A DNA stretch of 40,359 nt from Candidatus Faecousia excrementipullorum. GTDB taxonomy: Bacteria > Bacillota > Clostridia > Oscillospirales > Oscillospiraceae. This document shows, piece by piece, positions 33,858-40,359 of this stretch (position 1 is its first letter; the number at the start of each line of letters is the position of its first letter). The notes below the pieces were generated by a model. It had not been told where the DNA came from. It was given only the letters and a program-made list of their open reading frames with translations, and did no database searches. A program made the translations under genes and the position numbers. Where the stretch lies: contig DVGG01000025.1 of assembly GCA_018712825.1 (NCBI GenBank), positions 1-40,359 on the forward strand, in the 5' to 3' direction.

Positions 33858-34895
33858 ATGGAACAGCTGATGGATGCAATCGTCAAGCCCGCCGCCGGCC
33901 CGGGACTTACGCTGCGGAAGGTGCCGGTACCGGTTCCCGGCCCCGGCGAGGTGCTGATCAAGGTACACAAAACCGCCATCTGCGGCACAGATGTGCACAT
34001 CTATAACTGGGACCCCTGGGCCCAGGTACATATCAAGCCCCCCATGACCATCGGCCATGAGTATGTGGGCGAGGTAGCCGCCCTGGGTGCCGGCGTCACC
34101 GGTCTTTCCATCGGGCAGCGGGTCTCCGGTGAGGGTCACATCACCTGCCACCGGTGCCGCAACTGCCACAACGGCGACATTCAGTGGTGCAAGGACACCC
34201 TGAGCGTAGGCGTGGACCGGGACGGTGCCTTTGCCCAGTATGTGTGCATCCCCCAGTCCAATGTGATTATCATTGATGAAAGCCTGCCGGAGGATGTGGT
34301 GGCCTTCTTCGATGCCTTCGGCAACGCCACCCACACCGCCCTCATGTTCCCCCTCATCGGCGAGGACGTGCTCATCACCGGCGCCGGCCCCATCGGCATC
34401 ATCGCCGCCGGTATCTGCAAGTTTGCCGGTGCCCGCCGGGTCATTATCACCGACGTGAACGACTACCGGCTGGAGCTGGCCCGGAAGATGGGGGTGGATG
34501 CCGCCGTGAACACCGCCCGGGAGGATTTGCCCCAGATTATGAAGGACCAGGGCCTCACGGAAGGCTTCGACGTGGGTCTGGAAATGTCCGGCAACGGAAG
34601 GGCTTTGCAGCAGCTCATCGGCTCCATGCGCAACGGCGGCAAGGTGTCCCTCCTGGGCATCAGCAACAAGCCGGTGGAGCTGGACATGAACACCATCATC
34701 ACCAAGGGTCTGACCCTCCAGGGCATTTACGGCCGGAAGATGGACAACTGGCACCAGATGAGCTATATGGTGCAAGGCGGCCTGGACGTGACCCCGGTGA
34801 TTACCCATCGGTTCCATTACACGGACTTTGAAAAGGGCTTCCAGGCCATGCTCAGCGGCAATTCCGGCAAGGTGGTTCTGGACTGGACGAAATAA
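33858..34895 (+). CDS. tdh: L-threonine 3-dehydrogenase
   Basis: Tdh oxidises threonine to 2-amino-3-ketobutyrate with NAD. The 345-residue medium-chain zinc dehydrogenase has the catalytic zinc ligands Cys42 ([12 protein letters not shown]) and His67-Glu68 (GHEYVG), the structural zinc cysteines 97, 100, 103 and 111, and the NAD-binding [15 protein letters not shown]. The [15 protein letters not shown] stretch and the neighbouring kbl gene distinguish it from sorbitol-type dehydrogenases. AAAGGTTGG is somewhat far from the ATG at 33858; an ATG four codons later is an alternative. Confidence 0.95.
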   Translation: MEQLMDAIVKPAAGPGLTLRKVPVPVPGPGEVLIKVHKTAICGTDVHIYNWDPWAQVHIKPPMTIGHEYVGEVAALGAGVTGLSIGQRVSGEGHITCHRCRNCHNGDIQWCKDTLSVGVDRDGAFAQYVCIPQSNVIIIDESLPEDVVAFFDAFGNATHTALMFPLIGEDVLITGAGPIGIIAAGICKFAGARRVIITDVNDYRLELARKMGVDAAVNTAREDLPQIMKDQGLTEGFDVGLEMSGNGRALQQLIGSMRNGGKVSLLGISNKPVELDMNTIITKGLTLQGIYGRKMDNWHQMSYMVQGGLDVTPVITHRFHYTDFEKGFQAMLSGNSGKVVLDWTK

Positions 34896-34908
34896 GGAGG
34901 AAAACATC

Positions 34909-36096
34909 ATGAAATCTGCACTGAAAGCTTTTCAGCAGGAATTGGACGCCATCCGGGAGGCCGGCACCTGGCGGGAGGAGCGAATCATCACCACTCCCCA
35001 GAGCGCCCGGATTGACACCACCGCCAAGAAGGCCGTGGTAAACCTGTGCGCCAACAACTATCTGGGTCTTTCCAATAACCCGGAGCTGATTGCCGCCGCC
35101 AAGGACAGCTATGACAAGTGGGGCTTCGGCCTCTCCTCCGTCCGGTTTATCTGCGGCACCCAGTCCATCCACAAGGAGCTGGAAAAGAAAATCGCCGCCT
35201 TCTCCGGCATGGAGGATGCCATTTTGTACTCCTCCTGCTTTGATGCCAACGGCGGTCTGTTCGAGACCCTTTTGGGGCCGGAGGACGCGGTCATCTCTGA
35301 CGAGCTGAACCACGCCTCCATCATTGACGGTGTGCGGCTGTGCAAGGCCAAGCGGTACCGCTACAAGAACAACAATATGGAAGATCTCCGCCGCTGCCTG
35401 GAGGACGCCCGGGCTTCCGGCTGCCAGAAGCTGCTGATTGCCACCGACGGCGTATTCTCCATGGACGGCTACATCGCAAACCTTCCCGGCATCTGCGACC
35501 TGGCAGAGGCGTTTGACGCCCTGGTGATGGTGGACGACAGCCACTCCGTGGGCTTTATGGGCAAGCACGGACGGGGCACCGCCGAGCATTGGGGCTGCAT
35601 GGACCGGATTGACATTGTCACCGGCACCTTCGGCAAGGCTCTGGGGGGCGCTTCCGGCGGCTACACCGCTGCCCGCCAGCCCATTGTAGACCTGCTGCGG
35701 CAGAAGAGCCGCCCCTACCTGTTCTCCAACACCCTGGCTCCCGCCATCTGCGCCGCCACCATCCGCACCATTGAGCTTTTGGAAGAAAGCACCGCCCTGC
35801 GGGACAAGGTGCATGAGAACGCCCGGTACTTTAGAGCCGGCATGGAGAAGCTGGGCTTTGACCTGCTCCCCGGCGAGCACCCCATTGTGCCGGTAATGCT
35901 CTACGACCCCAAGGTGGCCCACGAGTTTGCCCGGCGGATGCTTCAGAAGGGCGTGTATGTGGTAGCCTTCTGCTACCCGGTGGTGCCCAAGGGCAAGGAC
36001 CGCATCCGCACCCAGATGTCCGCCGCCCTCACCAAAGAGGACCTGGACTTCGCCATCGCCTGCTTCGGAGAAGTAAAGAAGGAAATGGGTCTCTAA
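34909..36096 (+). CDS. kbl: Glycine C-acetyltransferase (2-amino-3-ketobutyrate CoA ligase)
   Basis: Kbl splits 2-amino-3-ketobutyrate with CoA into glycine and acetyl-CoA, completing threonine breakdown begun by Tdh. The 395-residue PLP enzyme shows [59 protein letters not shown] and Lys243 in [21 protein letters not shown] precedes the ATG, 13 bp after tdh. The related biotin enzyme BioF is excluded mainly by the tdh neighbour and by the family-typical CANNYLGLS and RFICGTQ motifs. Confidence 0.96.
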   Translation: MKSALKAFQQELDAIREAGTWREERIITTPQSARIDTTAKKAVVNLCANNYLGLSNNPELIAAAKDSYDKWGFGLSSVRFICGTQSIHKELEKKIAAFSGMEDAILYSSCFDANGGLFETLLGPEDAVISDELNHASIIDGVRLCKAKRYRYKNNNMEDLRRCLEDARASGCQKLLIATDGVFSMDGYIANLPGICDLAEAFDALVMVDDSHSVGFMGKHGRGTAEHWGCMDRIDIVTGTFGKALGGASGGYTAARQPIVDLLRQKSRPYLFSNTLAPAICAATIRTIELLEESTALRDKVHENARYFRAGMEKLGFDLLPGEHPIVPVMLYDPKVAHEFARRMLQKGVYVVAFCYPVVPKGKDRIRTQMSAALTKEDLDFAIACFGEVKKEMGL

Positions 36097-36104
36097 TTAT
36101 GAGT

Positions 36105-36137
36105 AAATCGCCCCTGCCGAATGGCAGGGGCGATTTT
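36105..36137. terminator. Shared terminator between kbl and trxB
   Basis: AAATCGCCCCTGCC and GGCAGGGGCGATTT form a perfect 14 bp stem with a GAAT loop. On the plus strand it runs into TTTTTT, ending the tdh-kbl operon. It also lies directly after the trxB stop on the minus strand, where it can act in reverse. Confidence 0.9.
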
Positions 36138-37052
36138 TTAGCTTTGGGTCAAATATTCTTCGGCGTAGTGGCAGGCAACAGCGCCATCGGCTACGGCGGT
36201 GACCACCTGGCGCAGAGCCTTGGTGCGGACGTCACCCACGGCGAATACCCCGGGGATGGGGGTGCGGGTGGTTTCGTCTGCTTGAATGTAGCCGGCTTCG
36301 TCCAGGGGAAGCTTTCCTTTTACCAGCTCCGTTGCCGGGTCTCTTCCGATGCTGACGAACACGCCGTCGCAGGAGAGGGTGCGCTTCTCCCCGGTCTTGG
36401 TGTCCTTCAGCACCACACCGGTGACAAAGTCCTCATGGAGCACCTGCTCCACCGTGCTGTTCCAGGCAAATTCCACATTTTTCGTCTCCATGAGAGGCTG
36501 GTGGTAAATTTTGGTAGCCCGGAGGGTATCCCGGCGGTGAACCAGAATCACCTTTTTGCAAATCCGGGACAGATACAATGCATCTGCCGCAGCGGAGTTG
36601 CCGCCGCCTACCACCACCACGGTTTTGTCCCGGTAGAACATGCCGTCGCAGTGGGCGCAGTAGCCCAGGCCTCTGCCGATGAGCTCCTGCTCCTCCGCCA
36701 CTCCCAAAGGTCTGGGGTTGGCGCCGGTGGCGATGACCACCGTCCGGCCTTCATAGTCCCCTTCCTGGGTGTGGACCGTCTTGACGCTCCCCTCCAGTTC
36801 CAGACCTGTCACCTGGGTGTACCGGGTCTGTACCCCGAACCGGGCGGCACCCTGCTCCATCTGCTGGCCCAGGGTAAAGCCGTCCACCCCCTCCGGGAAA
36901 CCGGGGTAGTTGTCAATCTGGGAGGTGAGGGTCATCTGTCCTCCCGCTGCCATCTTTTCCAGCACCAGAACAGAAAGACCTGCCCGGGCTCCATACAAAG
37001 CGGCCGTATACCCGCCGGGGCCGCCGCCGACAATCAACATATCATAAATCAT
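36138..37052 (-). CDS. trxB: Thioredoxin reductase
   Basis: TrxB passes electrons from NADPH through FAD to thioredoxin. The 304-residue protein has the FAD site MLIVGGGPGGYTAALY (5-20), the redox pair Cys132-Cys135 in YCAHCDGMF, the NADPH site VVVVGGGNSAAADALYLS and the C-terminal GVFAVGDVRTKALRQVVTA. The middle residues of the CxxC are Ala-His rather than the common Ala-Thr. The ATG at 37052 is chosen for length and for AAAGGGG upstream; an in-frame ATG at 37076 would lie next to a -10-like TATACT. It is 61 bp after the DUF89 gene with no terminator between. Confidence 0.93.
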   Translation of the reverse strand: MIYDMLIVGGGPGGYTAALYGARAGLSVLVLEKMAAGGQMTLTSQIDNYPGFPEGVDGFTLGQQMEQGAARFGVQTRYTQVTGLELEGSVKTVHTQEGDYEGRTVVIATGANPRPLGVAEEQELIGRGLGYCAHCDGMFYRDKTVVVVGGGNSAAADALYLSRICKKVILVHRRDTLRATKIYHQPLMETKNVEFAWNSTVEQVLHEDFVTGVVLKDTKTGEKRTLSCDGVFVSIGRDPATELVKGKLPLDEAGYIQADETTRTPIPGVFAVGDVRTKALRQVVTAVADGAVACHYAEEYLTQS

Positions 37053-37113
37053 GGTATCATAACCCCTTTCCTCCATAGTATAACCGGAAAATTTTTCTTT
37101 TTATGTGACAAAA

Positions 37114-37986
37114 TCACCTTTTTTCCCGGATGAACATAGGGGTCATCATGGGCTTTTGGAAAAAGTCCTGGAAATGGGCACATTTGATGAGAAAGGCATA
37201 GAAAATGGGGTAGCCGCTGCCGTACAGGGTCTCGGCGTTGCCCATGCCCTTGGCAAGAATCACATCCGCAGCGTCCATGGCTTCCTTGGCCTCTTTGGAC
37301 AGGAGGCTCAGCTCCGTACCCCCTACGGTGTTGCCGTTGTCAATCACCGGGAAGGGGATTCCCACAACCTTTGCATCCTCCCGGGTGGCATCGTTGTGAG
37401 CCGGCCCCCCCCGGACGCAGAAGGTGATTTCCAGCTGGGGATACTTTTTGTGAATCTGCTCTGCCAGCAGCCGGTCAAAGACCACTTCCCCGGCGTTGTC
37501 CGTCAGGTACAAAAGCTTCTTCCCCGTAGAAAGCTCCCGGCAAAATGCCTCATAGCAGTCCATGTCCAGCTCCATATCCAGAGCCCCCAGGAGCATTTTT
37601 TCCAGCTCCTCAAAGCTGACCTTTCCCTGCAGGGCGGCAAAATCCAGATAATTTCCCAGAATGGAAAATTGCAGCGCCGCCAGAACCGGGTCGGCAGCCC
37701 CTTCCACCAGGGGCTGAATCTGGGGCAGCCGCTCCAGCACGAACCGATTGGAGTCGATTTTCTCCTGACGGTACCGGTCGTCCTCCAGATGGTAGTATTT
37801 TTTCAGCAGGGCGTTGGCCTGCACTCCCAGATAGGGAGAGCTGGCGCCCTTGGGGGCCTGGGCATAAAAGGTCAGCAGCTCCCGGGCAAATTCCATCGCC
37901 GTTTCCTCGTCTCCCAGCTGCCGTGCCTTTTCCAGGCTCCGGTTCAGGTTGCATTGCAGACACAGGGTGTTCAGTTCGATTGCCAA
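37114..37986 (-). CDS. DUF89 / ARMT1-like metal-dependent phosphatase
   Basis: DUF89 proteins are metal-dependent damage-control phosphatases that remove unwanted phosphorylated metabolites. The 290-residue protein has an N-terminal CLQC pair (residues 9-12), typical of the prokaryotic subfamily, then YLTDNAGEVVFDRLL and ILAKGMGNAETL, which hold the expected metal-binding Asp and Asn residues. The start is TTG at 37986, two bases after the udk stop; its GGAGGG site lies in the last codons of udk. Co-expression with uridine kinase suggests a sugar or nucleotide phosphate as substrate, but this is inference. Confidence 0.88.
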   Translation of the reverse strand: MAIELNTLCLQCNLNRSLEKARQLGDEETAMEFARELLTFYAQAPKGASSPYLGVQANALLKKYYHLEDDRYRQEKIDSNRFVLERLPQIQPLVEGAADPVLAALQFSILGNYLDFAALQGKVSFEELEKMLLGALDMELDMDCYEAFCRELSTGKKLLYLTDNAGEVVFDRLLAEQIHKKYPQLEITFCVRGGPAHNDATREDAKVVGIPFPVIDNGNTVGGTELSLLSKEAKEAMDAADVILAKGMGNAETLYGSGYPIFYAFLIKCAHFQDFFQKPMMTPMFIREKR

Positions 37987-37988
37987 AG

Positions 37989-38606
37989 TTATCCCTCCAG
38001 ATGCCGCCGGATTCTGCCTTCAATCAGCTCCAGAGCCACTAAGTTTTTGCCGCCCTCCGGCACAACCAGGTCGGCATACTTCTTGGTAGGCTCCACATAT
38101 TTTTCGTGCATGGGCTTCACCGTCTGCTGGTACTGGGTCAGCACCGACTCCAGACTCCGGCCCCGCTTGTTCACGTCCCGCTTGATTCTCCGGCACAGCC
38201 GCACATCCGCATCGGCGTCCACGAAAATCTTGATGTCCATCAGCTGGCGCAAAGGCTCCGACTCAAAAATCAGAATCCCCTCCACAATAATCACCCGCTC
38301 CGGCACAATGCGGATGGTGTCGTTGCTCCGGTTGTGGACGGTGAAGTCGTACACCGGGCAGTCAATGGCCTGGCCGTGGCGCAGCTGGTCCAGCTGGTAA
38401 ATCATCAGGCTGGTGTCAAAGGCCCCGGGCTCGTCATAGTTCAGCTTGCACCGCTCCTCGTAGGTCAGCTCATCGTGGCGCTTGTAGTAGTTGTCGTGGC
38501 TGAGAACGGTGATTACATCCCCGAATTTATCAATGAGGTTTTTCATCAGGGTGGTTTTGCCGCTGCCGCTGCCTCCGGCAATGCCGATTACCAGAATATC
38601 TCCCAT
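37989..38606 (-). CDS. udk: Uridine kinase
   Basis: Udk phosphorylates uridine and cytidine in pyrimidine salvage. The 205-residue protein has the P-loop GIAGGSGSGKTT (8-19), SHDNYYKRHDELTYEER, NYDEPGAFDTSLM and the lid-type RRIKRDVNKRGRSLESVL. AAGGAGG precedes the ATG at 38606. It lies 12 bp after murI and is coupled to the DUF89 gene. Confidence 0.96.
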   Translation of the reverse strand: MGDILVIGIAGGSGSGKTTLMKNLIDKFGDVITVLSHDNYYKRHDELTYEERCKLNYDEPGAFDTSLMIYQLDQLRHGQAIDCPVYDFTVHNRSNDTIRIVPERVIIVEGILIFESEPLRQLMDIKIFVDADADVRLCRRIKRDVNKRGRSLESVLTQYQQTVKPMHEKYVEPTKKYADLVVPEGGKNLVALELIEGRIRRHLEG

Positions 38607-38618
38607 GTTTTCTCCTCC

Positions 38619-39383
38619 TTATTTGTTCAGCAGCTCCATGGCCCGGCAATAAATCTCCGGGGTTCCCAGGCTGTTTTCCATTTGTATATCTCCGTCTCCC
38701 TCGGTGGACAGAAGATCAGCCGCCTCCAGCCGGTGAAGGGTCTGGCGGGCGGTGCCCGCTCCCCCGTCCAGCAGCTGGGTTCTCTCCCCTAAAATTCCGG
38801 CGATGACACCCCGGGCAAAGGGATAGTGGGTGCAGCCCAGCACCAGGGCATCCAGCTTCCCTACATAAGGAGCCAGAATCCCCCGAAGGAGGGCTTCACA
38901 CGCCGGGCTTTCTCCCTTTCCTGCCTCCACCAGCTCCACAAGACCGGGGGCAGAGATGGCGTGCAGGCCCAGAGCCGGGTACAGCTGCGCCAAATGGAGG
39001 AACTTCTCCTCATGGAGGGTCACCTCCGTGGCCATGACCCCCACCTGCCCGGTGGGGAACCGGTCTGCCGCCACCTTCAGGGCGGGCTCAATGCCCACGA
39101 TAATCTCCTCCGGGTGCTGCTCCCGCAGAATGTCAATGGCAGCGGCGGTGGCGGTATTGCAGGCCACCACCAGAGCCTTCACTCCCCGGGAAAAGAGCAG
39201 CTCCGCCGCATCCAGAGTCAGCTGCCGCACCGCTTCCACAGGCTTTTGCCCGTAGGGGGCGTTGGCAGAGTCTCCGAAGTACAAAAACCGCTCCTGGGGC
39301 ATGGCCTTCACCAGCTCCCGCAGAACGCTGATGCCTCCCAGCCCGGAATCGAACACGCCGATATAGTCTTTCTTGCTGTGCAT
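38619..39383 (-). CDS. murI: Glutamate racemase
   Basis: MurI makes D-glutamate for peptidoglycan. The 254-residue protein has GVFDSGLGGISVL (Asp12), FGDSANAPYG, and both catalytic cysteines: Cys75 in VVACNTATA and Cys184 in VLGCTHYPF. The ATG at 39383 is preferred because an upstream in-frame ATG (39416) overlaps the -10 box of the promoter at 39415-39443 and could not be in the message. The binding site is modest (GGTGA). It leads a murI-udk-DUF89-trxB group. Confidence 0.95.
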   Translation of the reverse strand: MHSKKDYIGVFDSGLGGISVLRELVKAMPQERFLYFGDSANAPYGQKPVEAVRQLTLDAAELLFSRGVKALVVACNTATAAAIDILREQHPEEIIVGIEPALKVAADRFPTGQVGVMATEVTLHEEKFLHLAQLYPALGLHAISAPGLVELVEAGKGESPACEALLRGILAPYVGKLDALVLGCTHYPFARGVIAGILGERTQLLDGGAGTARQTLHRLEAADLLSTEGDGDIQMENSLGTPEIYCRAMELLNK

Positions 39384-39414
39384 AGCTTCACCAGCTTCTT
39401 TCTTACTTGGAGCC

Positions 39415-39443
39415 ATTGTACCAGAAAAACCCCGCCGATGCAA
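39415..39443 (-). promoter_or_regulatory. Sigma-A promoter of murI
   Basis: On the minus strand, TTGCAT (39438-39443) and TACAAT (39415-39420) are 17 bp apart, just after the DUF2812 stop codon. Confidence 0.8.
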
Positions 39444-39460
39444 ACAAAAATTCCCGGTTG

Positions 39461-40144
39461 TTACGGATGCAGCAAGTTGAACGCCACTCCCAGAAGGCAC
39501 AGCACCACAATGGGCCAGAAGGTTCCGGAAGGATTGAGAAAAACACCCTCCCGGGCAGCCTTTTTCGCCCGGTAGTACCAGCGAAAATACGCAGCAATGC
39601 TGCCGAGATACATGAGGCCCAGGATAACCCTGTTTACCACCCACGCAGAATCCAGCCCTGGAATCTCGACCCCCTGGACAGCCGCCATGGCAAGGAGGTT
39701 ACTGTAGCGTTTCAGCTGCCGATAAATTCCCAGAACAAAGGATGAAATCGCAAAAAGCCAGTAAGGTACCAGCCAGCACATGGCAGTGGTGTGAATCCGG
39801 TCAACCTCCAAAGCCGGCTCCGTCTCCAGGGGCACAGGGTCGGGCCGTTGGTTGTAAAAGACCTGCATCCCCCAATCGGCGCAGGCAAACTCCCACCCGT
39901 CATGGCGGCACATTTCATAAAAGGCATTCTGCTTCTCCATGGCTTCGGCATTCTCCGCATCGGCGGTAGGGCTGTAATACAGGGCAAACTTCAGCTTCTG
40001 GGGAGAAATCCGCCGGTAGGTCCACATGAGACCCCCCATTTTTTCCAACAGCCAGCCTTTTTCTGCCATTTTCTCCAGATGGCGGCAGATTCCATCCCGG
40101 TTAAGAAAATCGTGGAGTTCCAATCTCATTTTCTTGTCTGACAT
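39461..40144 (-). CDS. DUF2812 membrane protein
   Basis: The 227-residue protein matches DUF2812, whose members are usually encoded next to a PadR-type repressor. The N-terminal half is soluble (FLNRDGICRHLEKMAEKGW, LKFALYYSPTADAE, DGWEFACADWGMQVFYNQ) and the C-terminal half has three or four membrane helices (about 121-139, 160-182, 206-225). The start at 40144 follows AAGGAGG; a longer open frame upstream runs into the terminal repeat and is rejected. The partner PadR gene is not in the window; the terminal element sits 53 bp upstream, where it would be expected. Confidence 0.85.
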   Translation of the reverse strand: MSDKKMRLELHDFLNRDGICRHLEKMAEKGWLLEKMGGLMWTYRRISPQKLKFALYYSPTADAENAEAMEKQNAFYEMCRHDGWEFACADWGMQVFYNQRPDPVPLETEPALEVDRIHTTAMCWLVPYWLFAISSFVLGIYRQLKRYSNLLAMAAVQGVEIPGLDSAWVVNRVILGLMYLGSIAAYFRWYYRAKKAAREGVFLNPSGTFWPIVVLCLLGVAFNLLHP

Positions 40145-40196
40145 GAGGTTTCCTCCTTTCCAGTACACAGACCTATGCTCCCGATTTTTCCTACAA

Positions 40197-40359
40197 GGGA
40201 AGCTCTGAATAAATAGGCAAGAGCTGGTAGCGAGAGATTTTTCGTCAGACAAAAGAATGGAAAACGGCGGAATACTGTATGTATTTCCCGTTTTTCATTC
40301 TGCATGGATGGCGAAAAAGATCCGCTATCCAGCCGCAGACGATTTATTCAGAGTTTCCC
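40197..40359 (-). mobile_element. MITE-like palindromic element, right copy (inverted)
   Basis: This 163 bp copy is the reverse complement of the element at 1-162, with about ten differences and the same GGGAAnCTCTGAATAAAT termini. It lies 53 bp upstream of the DUF2812 gene and reaches the last base of the window. Confidence 0.8.

Noticed and set aside
34909-36096. 8-amino-7-oxononanoate synthase (bioF) instead of kbl
   Set aside because: The gene directly follows tdh and carries Kbl-type motifs; no biotin genes are nearby.
37077-37105. Promoter directly before trxB
   Set aside because: TATACT is present, but the nearest -35-like TTGTCA is 23 bp away and the 17 bp position has no match.
40145-40252. 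N-terminal extension of the DUF2812 protein into the terminal element
   Set aside because: The extension translates repeat sequence; the inner start at 40144 has a strong AAGGAGG site and fits the family.

Overview
This 40.4 kb window looks like a complete short-read contig from a GC-rich, Gram-positive clostridium, most likely a gut Oscillospirales/Ruminococcaceae-type bacterium. The evidence is a Bacillota-style rimP-nusA-rnpM-ylxQ-infB-rbfA-nrnA-truB-ribF-rpsO-pnp gene order, an HrcA/CIRCE heat-shock operon, a SpoIIE sporulation phosphatase, a LicT-controlled PTS operon and mosaic intergenic repeats of a kind I associate with that group. No genus is claimed. No rRNA, tRNA, CRISPR array, prophage or intact transposase gene was seen. 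Both ends are the same roughly 162 bp palindromic, MITE-like element in inverted orientation, which is the likely reason the contig stops there.

Layout. 1-346: terminal element, mosaic repeat and pnp terminator. 347-11.25 kb, minus strand: the translation/RNA operon from a strong promoter before rimP to pnp, interrupted by a repeat between truB and ribF and by a separate promoter before rpsO. 11.3-12.4 kb, minus: an ADP-ribosylglycohydrolase-like protein that has lost most of its metal ligands. 12.6-17.2 kb, plus: prmA, a membrane-anchored DUF4015-like glycosidase, an anchored GH25 muramidase and a DUF2207-type membrane protein. 17.7-22.4 kb, minus: hrcA-grpE-dnaK-dnaJ behind a perfect CIRCE operator. 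22.5-22.9 kb: mosaic repeats. 22.96-25.4 kb, minus: a CYTH-exonuclease fusion overlapping an aminotransferase. 25.5-27.5 kb, plus: spoIIE. 27.7-32.6 kb, minus: licT, EIIA, ptsI, ptsH and a GlcNAc-type EIICB, led by a textbook LicT antiterminator target and overlapping terminator. 32.9-36.1 kb, plus: a TIM-barrel-like protein, tdh and kbl (threonine to glycine plus acetyl-CoA). 36.1-39.4 kb, minus: murI, udk, a DUF89 phosphatase and trxB. 39.5-40.1 kb, minus: a DUF2812 membrane protein, then the second terminal element.

Ten sigma-A promoters could be read directly, all with a 17 bp spacer, and they split the window into transcription units that match the gene clusters. The observations most worth following are the CYTH-DEDDh exonuclease fusion, an HPr with arginine in place of regulatory Ser46 inside a RAT-controlled PTS operon, the apparently inactivated ADP-ribosylhydrolase homologue, the paired terminal elements and several modular intergenic repeat families. 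No clearly new defence or mobile system was found.
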